From Sinorhizobium terangae (GTDB lineage Bacteria > Pseudomonadota > Alphaproteobacteria > Rhizobiales > Rhizobiaceae): 64,000 nt of DNA. Made by a program: the position numbers and the translations under genes. The stretch is from positions 3,116,001-3,180,000 of the forward strand of contig NZ_CP121659.1 of assembly GCF_029714365.1 (NCBI RefSeq). Reading direction: 5' to 3'. This document shows, piece after piece, positions 45,356 through 54,106 of the stretch. Below the pieces are notes generated by a model. It was not told where the DNA came from and did no database searches. It saw nothing but the letters and a program-made list of their open reading frames with translations. Every line of letters starts with the position of its first letter. Position 1 is the stretch's first letter.

Positions 45356-45697
45356 TCAGTATCCCCCGCCGTTGCCGCCATTGTTGCCGCCGCCCGTGCC
45401 GGGCGGCATCGTGGCCCCCGGCAGGATCACAGCCGTGGGCGTCGGCGCGGCGCCGCCGTTACCGCCGCCCTGATAGTTGCGGATGACCCGGTTGATCACC
45501 TTGCCGTCACTGGCAATGCGCGTGTTCTGCGCCACCCGCGGGAAAGGTTCCTGCGTGTGGATGCCCTTGTTGGCTTCCACCGCGTTGCCAAGCCCGAAGG
45601 TGATCGTGTCGCGGTGATTGAGGTAGTCGGCACAGCCGGAAACGAGACTCGCGGCGGCGATGACCAGCAGTGCGCGCTTATTTCTTCGCAACGGCAA
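45356..45697 (-). CDS. Small lipoprotein of the Tad locus, CpaD-like
   Basis: The protein has a signal peptide with lipobox VSGC (SLVSGCADYLNHRD), a short conserved domain (FGLGNAVEANKGIHTQEPFPRVAQNTRIASDGKVINRV) and a Gly/Asn/Pro-rich tail. It occupies the place of cpaD after cpaC but is half the usual size, so it is probably a reduced CpaD that helps the secretin. The TTG at 45697 has GGGAGG five bases upstream and gives 113 residues; an ATG at 45712 in the same frame lacks a good site. Either start lies inside the end of cpaC. Confidence 0.78.
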   Translation of the reverse strand: MPLRRNKRALLVIAAASLVSGCADYLNHRDTITFGLGNAVEANKGIHTQEPFPRVAQNTRIASDGKVINRVIRNYQGGGNGGAAPTPTAVILPGATMPPGTGGGNNGGNGGGY

Positions 45698-47168
45698 GTT
45701 GGCCTCCCACATCAAGATCGAGACGGTGCCCATAGGGCCCCTTGACGCCTTCGCCATTGCGGAAGCGGCGCAGCATGTCCTTGTCGACTTCCATAATGCC
45801 GAGGGCAAAAAGCTCCCAGTCGTTCGACGAGCGCGTCTGGTCGAGTGGGCTGTAGAGGTCCTCGCCGGGTGCGGACGGCCGCACGATGTGGGGGGTGACG
45901 ATGATGACGAGATCGGACTCCCGCTTCAGGAAGCTCGTCGAGCGGAACAGCGCGCCGATCACCGGAACCTGCGACACCCACGGCAATTGTTGAACGTCCT
46001 TGGCATTGATCGACTGCAGCAACCCGGCCATGGCGAAGCTCTGGCCGTCGCGCAGCGCCACCGTGGTCTTCGCCGCGCGCGAGATGAAGCCGGGATTGCC
46101 GTTGACGTTGATCGACGTGTCGAGTTCGGAGACTTCCGGCTCGATTTTGAGACTGATGAGCCCGCTGTCGAGCACCACCGGCGTGAAGGTGAGCCTGACG
46201 CCGAAAGGCCGGTAATCGGTTTCGGTCGCGACCGTCGCGCCATTGGCAACCGTCGTCTGGATCGGCACCTCGCCGCCGGCGTGGAAGCTTGCGGTCTCGC
46301 CGCTCATGGCGATCAGGTTCGGCTGCGCCAGCCGGCGCACCAGGCCCTTCTGCTCCAGCGCATTGATGACGACGTCGATCCGGCCGCCGGCAATCTCCAG
46401 CACCTTGGCGATCAGCTGCCCGAAGGGCTGCATGCCCGTCGCCGCGCCCGCGGCGTCTTCCAGCGTGCGGACAAGCCGGCCGTCGTCGTCGACCGAAATG
46501 CCTTGGCTCGCCGTCGCCTTGCCGATGCCGTTCTTGCCCTGGCCGGACCAGCCGATGCCGAGGTCGCGGCCGGTCTGGCGCGAAGCCTCGATAACGCGCA
46601 CTTCCAGCATGACCTGCTGGGAATCGCTGACGCGCAACTGATTCAGAACCGGCTGATCGGAATAGGACTGGGCGATCTCCAGCACGCGCTGTAATTCCAC
46701 GGCGTCACGCACGGTGCCGGTCAGGCGGATGCGGTCGTTGGAATTGAACACCCGAACCTGCGACGAAGGTGCCGCGGAACGAATGGCGGCCGCCGCTTCG
46801 CTGAAATCGCTGGTGACGCGGATATCGATGACGCCGAGAAGATTTTTGTCGTCGTCATAGACCGAGATATTGGTGGCGCCGATCTCCTTGCCGCGGATGA
46901 ACAGCGACCGGTCGGAAAGCGGCACGACATCGATAAGCTGGGCACTGCCGATGACCAGATCGCCGAACGGCTTGGCGGTCCTGATGGTCATCGTGTCGTT
47001 CGGCGGCAGCGTCACCTGCTGCACGGATCCGCCGAGATTGATGAACTTTTCCTGGGCATCAGCCTGCCCGGCCGATCCGGGTCCCAGGAGGCCAAAGGCC
47101 GAGATTGCGGCGACTAATGCCGCGAGGGACCTGGCTCGCGCCGCCCCCTTCATGCTTCCCCTCAACAT
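45678..47168 (-). CDS. cpaC: Tad pilus outer-membrane secretin CpaC/RcpA
   Basis: The 496-residue protein forms the outer-membrane channel. It has a signal peptide (cleavage near GQADA), an N-terminal domain with the segment INLGGSVQQVTLPPNDTMTIRTAKPFGDLVIGSA, a BON-like region (VRVFNSNDRIRLTGTVRD) and a C-terminal secretin domain. The last has VMLEVRVIEASRQTGRDLGI, LAQPNLIAMSGETASFHAGGEVPI and LPWVSQVPVIGALFRSTSF, all secretin signatures. cpaB is 93 bases upstream and the small lipoprotein gene overlaps its end. Confidence 0.94.
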   Translation of the reverse strand: MLRGSMKGAARARSLAALVAAISAFGLLGPGSAGQADAQEKFINLGGSVQQVTLPPNDTMTIRTAKPFGDLVIGSAQLIDVVPLSDRSLFIRGKEIGATNISVYDDDKNLLGVIDIRVTSDFSEAAAAIRSAAPSSQVRVFNSNDRIRLTGTVRDAVELQRVLEIAQSYSDQPVLNQLRVSDSQQVMLEVRVIEASRQTGRDLGIGWSGQGKNGIGKATASQGISVDDDGRLVRTLEDAAGAATGMQPFGQLIAKVLEIAGGRIDVVINALEQKGLVRRLAQPNLIAMSGETASFHAGGEVPIQTTVANGATVATETDYRPFGVRLTFTPVVLDSGLISLKIEPEVSELDTSINVNGNPGFISRAAKTTVALRDGQSFAMAGLLQSINAKDVQQLPWVSQVPVIGALFRSTSFLKRESDLVIIVTPHIVRPSAPGEDLYSPLDQTRSSNDWELFALGIMEVDKDMLRRFRNGEGVKGPYGHRLDLDVGGQLAVAKK

Positions 47169-47261
47169 TCCAGCCTCAGCCCCTCTCCTCGCAGTCTAGC
47201 CCGCCACCCCCTAGACCAATTCGCTTCCGGGAATTGCTCTAACGACAGGCCGCATTTGATA

Positions 47262-48260
47262 TCACTGGATCAGGCCCACCCGGTGCTCCTCACGTTTGGT
47301 CGTGTTCCAGACGCCCACGGTCGCCCACTTCGGTTCCACCGGCAAGACCGGCTCCACCTTGCGCTCGACGATTTGCACCTGTTTCTCGCGAACAGGCTGC
47401 TTCAGCTTGCCTTCGACGGAGTCGATCCGGCTTCCCAATTCGTCGCCAACCTTGCGAACGAGCTTTTCGATCGTCTCGAATCGCCCATCATCAGTATTGT
47501 TGGCGAGTTCGGTCGAAATCAAGCCGCCACCGAGATCGGCAACGGTGATGGGACGGGTCTGCTCGACATTGGAGGAAGCTATGTTGCGAAGTGCCAGCGA
47601 CAGTGTGCCGATGGTGGCGCCGAGCGTCAGGCGCTGGGCCTCGTCGGTCGTAACCTCGAAGGTCACGGTCTTGACGACGGATGGTTCGTCCTCGCGTTCG
47701 TCCGCCGTCTGATCCACTGCCAGCACCTTCACGCCCTGGAGCAGGACGTCGACATAGGTCTGCTCGCCGCCGTTACTGTTGCGTACGCCGCGGGTCAACA
47801 GGACATCGACACGATCCGAGGGACGGACGAAACCGGCGACGCCGAGCACGTCATTAACGCGGATTGAAACGGCTTTCATGCCTTGGTCAAGCGCGGCCGA
47901 GAGCGTCGCCCGCTCGCCGGCGCCGGTGATCTTCGAGGTCAGAACCGGCTCGCCCGGGTCGATCGCCTCCATGGCGTAACGCGGCTTGCTATCGTCGCCG
48001 AGAACCGCCTCCGTCGTCTGGAACGAACCGTCGGGCCTTTCAGCGGAGGGCCAGGGAATGGCCTTGAGGTTTTCCGGTCGTACCCGGTCGCCGAAACGCA
48101 TCGCTTTGGCGGCTACAACCAGCGTCTTTTCCTGAAGTTTGACGCCACCCATAGCGGCAAGTCGCGCCTGCTGGTCGGCGAGATAGGTGCGGGTTGCAAA
48201 AACCGCAGCGAAGGCAAGCATGAGGGCAATAACAAGACTGATGATCGTCGAAGAACGCAT
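47262..48260 (-). CDS. cpaB: Tad pilus assembly protein CpaB/RcpC
   Basis: The 332-residue protein has an N-terminal membrane anchor (residues about 5-25) and a SAF/RcpC-type domain (VVAAKAMRFGDRVRPENLKAIPWP near residue 49). A second conserved part follows, AVSIRVNDVLGVAGFVRPSDRVDVLLTR. CpaB is thought to link the secretin to peptidoglycan. The C-terminal third is charged, with coiled-coil-like LVRKVGDELGSRIDSVEGKL. It lies 101 bases after the pilin gene and starts the pilus structural operon. Confidence 0.92.
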   Translation of the reverse strand: MRSSTIISLVIALMLAFAAVFATRTYLADQQARLAAMGGVKLQEKTLVVAAKAMRFGDRVRPENLKAIPWPSAERPDGSFQTTEAVLGDDSKPRYAMEAIDPGEPVLTSKITGAGERATLSAALDQGMKAVSIRVNDVLGVAGFVRPSDRVDVLLTRGVRNSNGGEQTYVDVLLQGVKVLAVDQTADEREDEPSVVKTVTFEVTTDEAQRLTLGATIGTLSLALRNIASSNVEQTRPITVADLGGGLISTELANNTDDGRFETIEKLVRKVGDELGSRIDSVEGKLKQPVREKQVQIVERKVEPVLPVEPKWATVGVWNTTKREEHRVGLIQ

Positions 48261-48361
48261 CGCCGATACTCGCAGGAGTGATAAATAATTTTCTTAATTT
48301 CTAATATAGAATGGTGGAGGTTAATAAACCCCTCCACCAAAACTTTGCGACTGGTAAATGC

Positions 48362-48580
48362 TTAGCAGGTCACGCCGTTAGCAGCGTTGCTGGTGCAAGT
48401 CAGGCTACTAGAGAAAAAGGTACCCCAAGACGTCCAAGCGGTCGAAAGGTTACCGCCAGTTGTAGTAACAGCGGTAATAACTCCACCTACCAACAGGCCA
48501 AGCAGAATTAGATATTCCGTCAGCGCCACGCCATCTTCTTCCCGCGCGAAAGCGCGTACTTTAGACACAAGTGCTTTCAT
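48362..48580 (-). CDS. pilA: Flp/PilA pilin
   Basis: The 72-residue pilin starts MKALVSKVRAFAREEDG, then VALTEYLILLGLLVGGVITA. The cleavage site G18-V19 with Glu at +5 and Tyr at +6 is the Flp motif recognised by the CpaA peptidase. The mature pilin would be 54 residues. The tail TCTSNAANGVTC has two cysteines, one at the very C-terminus, which could form a disulphide. A longer frame to 48661 is unlikely. It is the first gene of the minus-strand Tad series, and its own strong promoter should lie in the gap before cpaA. Confidence 0.94.
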   Translation of the reverse strand: MKALVSKVRAFAREEDGVALTEYLILLGLLVGGVITAVTTTGGNLSTAWTSWGTFFSSSLTCTSNAANGVTC

Positions 48581-48900
48581 CGAGAAATTACCTCCAAAAT
48601 ATTCGGCGTACCGCATTTCCCCCGGCCCGCCCGTCATCGAGACCACCTCTCCGACTATCATGATTAATAATCTCTTAATTATTATATCGTCAACTGCTGA
48701 AATGTAGCCGGTTTCGACATCTCTATTTTATGGTTAAAATCGAGGCGGGCAAGCGACTGGATTTTTTCGCAACTCTCCTGACGGAATGCGACACATATAA
48801 ATATTTCTTGATATTTATATAATTCGAAAGACTTAGAAAAACTGCGAGTCAATCGCTTTTATTGGTGACATCGCGCGAAAACGAAGGAGAAATGCGAAAT
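48581..48900. promoter_or_regulatory. Divergent promoter region between pilA and cpaA
   Basis: The 320-base gap between the divergent pilin and peptidase genes is AT-rich, notably 48660-48720 and 48785-48840, which fits strong promoters on both sides. No palindromic operator or RNA gene is clear. AGGAGA precedes the cpaA ATG at 48901. Confidence 0.5.
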
Positions 48901-49458
48901 ATGACAGAAACAGTCGACATTATTACCGGCGTCGCGATCCTGCTTTTTCTTTATACTGCCTGGAGCGATTTCCGCTTCTGGAAGATCCCGAACGCCGTCG
49001 TCCTCGCCCTTATCGCCCTCTACGCGCTCAGTGCGGCGTTGAAACTGACCACAGCCGAACAAGCCGGTGGGGCACTCGGGCAGATGATGGCACAAGACAC
49101 GGGCGCCACGCTCTTCTCCTCAACCGGCGTCGGCGGCGATATCGGCGCCGGCCTCCTCCTCTTCGGCCTCGGCTTCGGCCTCTGGTCCTTCAAGCTCTTC
49201 GGCGCCGGCGACGCCAAGCTTTTCCTGCCGATTGGCCTCTTCGTCGGCTGGCATGGCATGCTGCCCTTCGCCGTCTTCCTTCTGATCGGCGGGATCGCCG
49301 TACTCCTCGCCCTCAGACTGCCGATGCCGCTGCAGCTTGCGCATTTGTCCTTTTTCATGCGCATCGAGGAAATCCGCGCGACCCGCAAAATCCCCTACGG
49401 CGTCATCATGGTCTTCGCCACGATCGCCACCCTCGCGCTCCGCTACGGCAAGGCGTAA
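48901..49458 (+). CDS. cpaA: Prepilin peptidase CpaA/TadV
   Basis: The 185-residue membrane protease cleaves and thereby matures the Flp pilin and the TadE/F pseudopilins. The two catalytic aspartates of type A24 peptidases are visible: AWSDFRFWKIPN near residue 20 and the GxGD motif in FGAGDAKLFLP near residue 100. About six hydrophobic segments are seen. I used ATG 48901 (MTETVDII); the ATG at 48892 is too close to AGGAGA. The gene is divergent from pilA. Confidence 0.92.
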   Translation: MTETVDIITGVAILLFLYTAWSDFRFWKIPNAVVLALIALYALSAALKLTTAEQAGGALGQMMAQDTGATLFSSTGVGGDIGAGLLLFGLGFGLWSFKLFGAGDAKLFLPIGLFVGWHGMLPFAVFLLIGGIAVLLALRLPMPLQLAHLSFFMRIEEIRATRKIPYGVIMVFATIATLALRYGKA

Positions 49459-49783
49459 GAATTCCACAGACGCCGACCGGATCGAGGTCGTGCTAGCCTC
49501 TCGCCACGGATAACAATCGCCCGAATGGCTTGGAGCCGAAGCGTCGCGTTTCGATAGCGCCTGCGAAGGTCAGTGGATTCTTCTGTGATTCCCAAATTAC
49601 TCCACTTCCCGTCGACGTTTTCCTCACGATATCAGTAACATGTCCGTCCCGATATCCGTGCTGCGCCGGTCCGTGGCCCGCATCGTTCTGGTCGTGCAGT
49701 ATGCTGATTATGTCGTAGACAGGCTGTAGTCGTGGCGCTGCAAGCCCTAATATCCGGCTTCCAAACTAACTAGGGTCGCACTC
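49459..49783. other. Intergenic region without supported gene
   Basis: These 325 bases between cpaA and the large flavoprotein gene contain no convincing frame, RNA gene or strong hairpin. The promoter for the flavoprotein gene should be here. Confidence 0.4.
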
Positions 49784-52345
49784 ATGGCAGAGTTTCCGCA
49801 AAAGGCGAAGGTCGTAATCATTGGGCTCGGGGGCATCGTTGGCGCGTCGATCGCGCATCACCTGATCGAGCGTGGATGGGATGACATCGTCGGCATCGAT
49901 AAATCCGGCATTCCGACCGACATCGGCTCGACGGCGCATGCCTCCGACTTCTGCTACGCGACCAGCCACGACTTCCTGTCCTGTTGGACGACGCTCTATT
50001 CGGTCGATTTCTACGAGAAGATGGGCCACTACGCCCGCATCGGCGGCCTCGAGGTCGCCCGCGTCGGCGACGACGGCCGCATGGACGAGATCAAGCGCAA
50101 GGTAACCTCCGGCAAGGCCTTCGGCACGCGCGCGCGCCTGATCGAGCCGGCGGAGATCAAGGAGAAGTTCCCGCTGATCGAGGAAAGCATGGTGCAGGGA
50201 GGGCTCTGGGATCCGGACGCCGGCCTCGTCATCCCGCGCTCGCAGACCGTTGCCGGCAAGCTCGTCGACCAGGCCGTCACCGCCGGCAAGCTCCAGGCCT
50301 TCGCCAACACGCCGGCCCAGTCCCTCATCGTCAAGGACGGCCGCATCAAGGGCGTGGTCACGCATCGCGGCACGATCGAGGCCGACTACGTCATCGTCTG
50401 CGCCGGTCTCTGGGGGCGCCTGATCGCGGAAATGGTGGGCGAGGATCTGCCGGTGATGCCGGTCGACCACCCGCTCACCTTCTTCGGCCCGTATAACGAA
50501 TTCGAGGGAACCGGCAAGGAAATCGGCTGGCCGCTTCTGCGCGACCAGGGCAACTCCGCCTATATGCGCGACACCGGCGATCCCAAGACCGCCGAGGGCG
50601 GCCAGATCGAGTGGGGCTATTACGAGGAGACGAACCCGCGGCTCTGCCATCCGCGTGAGCTTCTCGAAAAGCATGAAGCCCGTCTTTCGCCCTCGCAGCG
50701 CGACCTTGAAATGGAACAGATCCTGGAACCGCTGGAACGCGCAATGGAGCTGACCCCGATCCTCGGCGAGCTCGGCTACAATGAAAGCCACTCCTTCAAT
50801 GGCCTGCTGCAGGTGACCACGGACGGCGGGCCTTCCGTCGGCGAAAGCCAGAAGGTCAGGGGCCTGTGGTACTGTGTCGCCATCTGGGTCAAGGACGGCC
50901 CGGGCTTCGGCAAGCTCGTCGCCGACTGGATGACCGACGGCCGCACCGCGATCGACCACAACAAGATCGATTATTCGCGCTTCTACCCGCACATGCTCGA
51001 GGAGAAGTTCATCGAAGGCCGCTGCGGGGAGGCCGCGCGGAAGATCTACAACCCGGCGGTCCATCCGCGCGAACCCTATGACACCGGCCGCGGCGTGCGC
51101 CGCTCGCCCTTCTGGGAGCGCGAGAAGGAACTCGGCGGCTACTTCATGGAATTGGGCGGCTGGGAGCGCGCCCACGGATACGCTGCCAACGAACACCTGC
51201 TCGAGAAATACGGTGACCGCGTCCCCGTGCGCGAGAACGAGTGGGACAACCGCCATTTCTGGCGCGTTTCCAATGCCGAGCATCTCGCCATGAGCGAGGA
51301 CTGCGGCATGGTGAACCTGTCGCACTTCTACATGTTCGATGTGGAAGGCCCGGACCACGTCGAACTGATGGAATGGATCTGCGCGGCCAGGATCGGCGGC
51401 GACGCCAATATCGGCAAGGGCATCTACACCCACTTCCTCGATGACGAGGGCATGGTGCGGGCCGACTTGACGGTCATCCGCATGGCCGACCGCTGCCGCG
51501 TGATCGACGGCGCCGACGCCGGCCCGCGCGACTTCCACTACGTGCGCCGGATTGCCGAGGACAAGGGCTTCAACGTGACGGTCACCGACGTCACCGAGAA
51601 ATACGTGACGATCGGTCTTTGGGGGCCGAACGCACGCACGACCCTGCAGAAGGTCGTAGAGAATCCCGAGGGCCTGGCGCCGGAGAACTTCCCCTTCGCC
51701 GCGATCAAGCCGATCCGGATTGCCGGCAAGGATGTCACCGCCTTCCGCATCTCCTATGTCGGCGAACAGGGCTGGGAACTGCACATGGCCTATGGCGATG
51801 CGCTCGCCGTCTGGGACGCACTCCGGGCAACCGGCGTCATGGCCTTCGGCGTCGAGACCTATGCCAACAGCCGCCGCATGGAGAAGAGCCTGCGCCTGCA
51901 GAACGCCGACCTCCTCACCGAGTACAACCTCCTGGAGGCAGATCTCGCCCGCCCGAAGGTCAAGGAGGCCGATTTCCGGGGCAAGGCGAAGCACCTCGAA
52001 CATCGCGCCCGTCCGCATCAGCCGGCGATGCTCTGCACGCTGGTCATGACGGACAATGTCGATTCCAAGGGCGTCGCCCGCTATCCGGTCGGCATCCTGC
52101 CTGTGATGGATCCGGAGACCGGCGAAACGCTCGTCGACGAACTCGGCCGCCGGTCGTTCACCACCTCGATCGCCTATGGTCCGACGATCGGCAAGAACAT
52201 TGCGCTTGCCTACCTCCCTTGGTCGTATTGCCAGGTCGGCCGCAAGCTCAAGGTGGAATATTTCGGCGAGACCTATCCGGTCGAAGTCGCAGGCGTCGGC
52301 TACAAGCCGCTCTACGACCCGGAAAACGTCAAGCCGCGCACCTGA
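49784..52345 (+). CDS. Dimethylglycine/sarcosine dehydrogenase-like flavoprotein with GcvT domain
   Basis: The 853-residue enzyme has an N-terminal DAO-type FAD domain (VVIIGLGGIVGASIAHHLIERG, then STAHASDFCYATS) up to about residue 400. A middle FAO domain and a C-terminal aminomethyltransferase (GcvT) region follow (YVTIGLWGPNARTTLQKV, ISYVGEQGWELHMAYGDALAVWDAL). Such fusions demethylate dimethylglycine, sarcosine or related methylamines and pass the one-carbon unit to tetrahydrofolate. The exact substrate is not determined; glycine-betaine or proline-betaine breakdown is plausible. A strong terminator follows the stop, so it is a single-gene unit. Confidence 0.88.
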   Translation: MAEFPQKAKVVIIGLGGIVGASIAHHLIERGWDDIVGIDKSGIPTDIGSTAHASDFCYATSHDFLSCWTTLYSVDFYEKMGHYARIGGLEVARVGDDGRMDEIKRKVTSGKAFGTRARLIEPAEIKEKFPLIEESMVQGGLWDPDAGLVIPRSQTVAGKLVDQAVTAGKLQAFANTPAQSLIVKDGRIKGVVTHRGTIEADYVIVCAGLWGRLIAEMVGEDLPVMPVDHPLTFFGPYNEFEGTGKEIGWPLLRDQGNSAYMRDTGDPKTAEGGQIEWGYYEETNPRLCHPRELLEKHEARLSPSQRDLEMEQILEPLERAMELTPILGELGYNESHSFNGLLQVTTDGGPSVGESQKVRGLWYCVAIWVKDGPGFGKLVADWMTDGRTAIDHNKIDYSRFYPHMLEEKFIEGRCGEAARKIYNPAVHPREPYDTGRGVRRSPFWEREKELGGYFMELGGWERAHGYAANEHLLEKYGDRVPVRENEWDNRHFWRVSNAEHLAMSEDCGMVNLSHFYMFDVEGPDHVELMEWICAARIGGDANIGKGIYTHFLDDEGMVRADLTVIRMADRCRVIDGADAGPRDFHYVRRIAEDKGFNVTVTDVTEKYVTIGLWGPNARTTLQKVVENPEGLAPENFPFAAIKPIRIAGKDVTAFRISYVGEQGWELHMAYGDALAVWDALRATGVMAFGVETYANSRRMEKSLRLQNADLLTEYNLLEADLARPKVKEADFRGKAKHLEHRARPHQPAMLCTLVMTDNVDSKGVARYPVGILPVMDPETGETLVDELGRRSFTTSIAYGPTIGKNIALAYLPWSYCQVGRKLKVEYFGETYPVEVAGVGYKPLYDPENVKPRT

Positions 52346-52382
52346 CGTACAACGTCAGGCAATTGCCTGCGCAATGACGACA

Positions 52383-52420
52383 AGCGAGCCTGCTCAAGAC
52401 AGAGCAGGCTCGCTTTTTTA
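52383..52420 (+). terminator. Rho-independent terminator of the flavoprotein gene
   Basis: A 13-base perfect stem, AGCGAGCCTGCTC (52383-52395) and its inverse (52102 bases into the region, 52402-52414), encloses a six-base loop and is followed by six T. It ends plus-strand transcription and overlaps the stop of the small convergent gene. Confidence 0.92.
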
Positions 52421-52576
52421 TTTCTCGGCCTTGGCTGAGGCTCTCGCCGCTTCGGCTTCGCCAAGTGCCGTGGCGCATTCCTCGCAGCAGACTTCCACGG
52501 TCTTGCCGCCGAGCTTGACCTTGATGCTCTGTTGATCAAGCTCGCAATCGCAGGCGGCACAGGTTTTCGGGGTCAT
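52418..52576 (-). CDS. Small cysteine-rich (TRASH-like) putative metal-binding protein
   Basis: The 52-residue protein starts MTPKTCAACDCELDQQS and has C-x2-C-x-C near its start and VCCEEC in the middle, followed by a charged helix (TALGEAEAARASAKAEK). The spacing of the cysteines resembles TRASH/YHS-type metal-binding domains, which handle zinc, copper or iron. ATG 52576 has AGGAGAG upstream. It lies downstream of the AraC-type gene on the same strand (109 bases) and may be expressed with it. Confidence 0.75.
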   Translation of the reverse strand: MTPKTCAACDCELDQQSIKVKLGGKTVEVCCEECATALGEAEAARASAKAEK

Positions 52577-52685
52577 GGTGTTCACTCTCCTCTTTTGTCG
52601 TTGCTTCGACGCCAGCAAGAACACCATGCCTGCTTCCGTCGCGCTGTCAGATTTTTTAGCGAATTTCGCTTGAACGCGAGACGCT

Positions 52686-53516
52686 TCAACGAAGACGAAG
52701 CGTGCGTTGGAATTCCGCCGGCGTGCGGCCGTAGGCCTGTTTGAAGGCGGAGCTGAAATGGCTGTGGCTGGAAAAGCCGAGCTCGAGACCGAGCGCGGTC
52801 AGGTCGTGATACGAGCCGAGCAGGTCGAGCGCCCGCGCCAAGCGCAGGCGCAATTGATAGCGGTAAAGCGGCATCGCCTCGACCTGCTGGAAGACCTGGG
52901 TCAGATAGACCGGCGAGACGCCCACCTCTTTCGCGACCTCGCTCAGCGTCCAACGTCGGCCGGGATCGGCGGAGAGCACCAGTTTTGCCCGGCCTGCCAA
53001 TTTCTCGCCGCCATAGGTACCGGTCGCTCCGTGCGAAGTCCGTTCCCCGAGTGAGCGCCTGATGAGCGTCAGCGTGAGGGTCTCGGCTTCCAGCGTCTCG
53101 GCAATGCCGCGACCAAGGCTATGGCGCAACAATGCGACGAGCGCCTGTGCGCGTGCATCGATCCTCCGGCGCTGACGCCTGAAGGAGATACTGGCGCCGG
53201 AACGCAACTGCTGCTGCGGCGCAAGCTCGGCAAGGATTTCTTCACTGACTTTCACATCAAGGCACGCGTCGCCGCCCGCGACTGGGTGGCTGATACGGTA
53301 GTCTTCGCCGTGATTGAAGAAAATCACCTGGTTGGATTCAGCCACGGTATCGCTCTTGCCGACGTGCCGCATGAAAACGCCGCGATAGGGATAGACCAGG
53401 CTCGTTGAATGCGCGCATTCCTCCGCACTCCTGCCGCGGCATGATCCGTCGCAGACCACGTCCCGAAGGGTGACGGTCGACGTCGCGAGAATCGTCTGGC
53501 ACGAAAACTGGGACAT
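52686..53516 (-). CDS. AraC-family regulator with N-terminal cysteine cluster
   Basis: The 276-residue protein has a C-terminal AraC HTH pair (WTLSEVAKEVGVSPVYLTQVFQQVEAMPLYRYQ, then LTALGLELGFSSHSHFSSAFKQAYGRTPAEFQ). The N-terminal domain has four cysteines within residues 6-34 (C6, then C-x3-C at about 22-26 and C34), an arrangement that could bind metal or sense redox state. It lies between a TRASH-like protein gene and a DUF1127 gene, all on the minus strand. The target genes are not known; the large flavoprotein is a neighbour but in another unit. Confidence 0.85.
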   Translation of the reverse strand: MSQFSCQTILATSTVTLRDVVCDGSCRGRSAEECAHSTSLVYPYRGVFMRHVGKSDTVAESNQVIFFNHGEDYRISHPVAGGDACLDVKVSEEILAELAPQQQLRSGASISFRRQRRRIDARAQALVALLRHSLGRGIAETLEAETLTLTLIRRSLGERTSHGATGTYGGEKLAGRAKLVLSADPGRRWTLSEVAKEVGVSPVYLTQVFQQVEAMPLYRYQLRLRLARALDLLGSYHDLTALGLELGFSSHSHFSSAFKQAYGRTPAEFQRTLRLR

Positions 53517-53527
53517 GCGGGGTCCTG

Positions 53528-53779
53528 CTAATCGCGTTTGTAGAAATCGTTATAGGCGGCCCCGCGCGAGAGGCCAATATCCTTCAACTCGTAGTCGGAA
53601 AGCTGAAGCAGGTCCAAGCGCCCGCGCCGCGTGTCCATCCACCGGGCAAGCCGGGCCAGCAGCCGGAAAGCCAGGCCCCGCCCTTCGAGCGCAGCAAAGG
53701 CGGGAACCCTCGGCTGAGGCGGGATCAGTCTTGACACGACATGTGCCTGGTTCACGTCAGTCGAAATGCCGTCCAACAT
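53528..53779 (-). CDS. DUF1127 small protein
   Basis: The 83-residue protein has the DUF1127 (YjiS-like) motif near its C-terminal end: LARWMDTRRGRLDLLQLSDYELKDIGLSRGAAYNDF. Small arginine-rich DUF1127 proteins in alphaproteobacteria are linked to phosphate, polyamine and small-RNA control, but the role of this one is unknown. ATG 53779 has AGAGGAGA upstream. Its stop lies 12 bases before the AraC-type gene, so the two may be co-transcribed. Confidence 0.85.
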   Translation of the reverse strand: MLDGISTDVNQAHVVSRLIPPQPRVPAFAALEGRGLAFRLLARLARWMDTRRGRLDLLQLSDYELKDIGLSRGAAYNDFYKRD

Positions 53780-54106
53780 CGGATGATCTCCTCTCATCGT
53801 CTTTCGTGAGAGGAATCTGACGCAAGGCGGCACCCGGCGCTGTCAGATTATTTAGCGATCGGCACAGATCTACGGACAGAGTGTCGGGCTGCTTGGGTTC
53901 AGCAGCGGGTTTCAGCGGTTTATCGCCCGGAGGATCGGACGTTGCCATTTCAATGAATCGCAAAAACTTAGCAAATTTTGTCTATCAATTTAGTAGATAA
54001 CTCTGTTCGATTACCGCGTAGTCTTATCGATATTCGACGCCCAGCGGACATGTCGCTGGCCGGATGCGACTTGCTGCCTTCTTCCAAGATCAATCAGGAG
54101 ACTTCC
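53780..54106. promoter_or_regulatory. AT-rich promoter region upstream of the TauD-type gene
   Basis: The 327-base gap has an AT-rich core at about 53955-54010 with an imperfect palindrome CTATCAATTTAGTAGATA. Similar words occur before sulphur-starvation genes of rhizobia, to my recollection, which would suit a sulphonate dioxygenase. A frame of 68 codons on the minus strand here lacks support. The region also serves the DUF1127 gene. Confidence 0.35.

Noticed and set aside
49766..52018. A 750-codon open frame antisense to the dimethylglycine dehydrogenase-like gene
   Set aside because: The plus strand encodes a clear FAD/GcvT enzyme. The antisense product is His/Arg/Asp-rich low-complexity sequence typical of shadow frames.
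53757..53963. 68-codon minus-strand frame upstream of the DUF1127 gene
   Set aside because: It overlaps the DUF1127 start in another frame and looks like low-complexity sequence.
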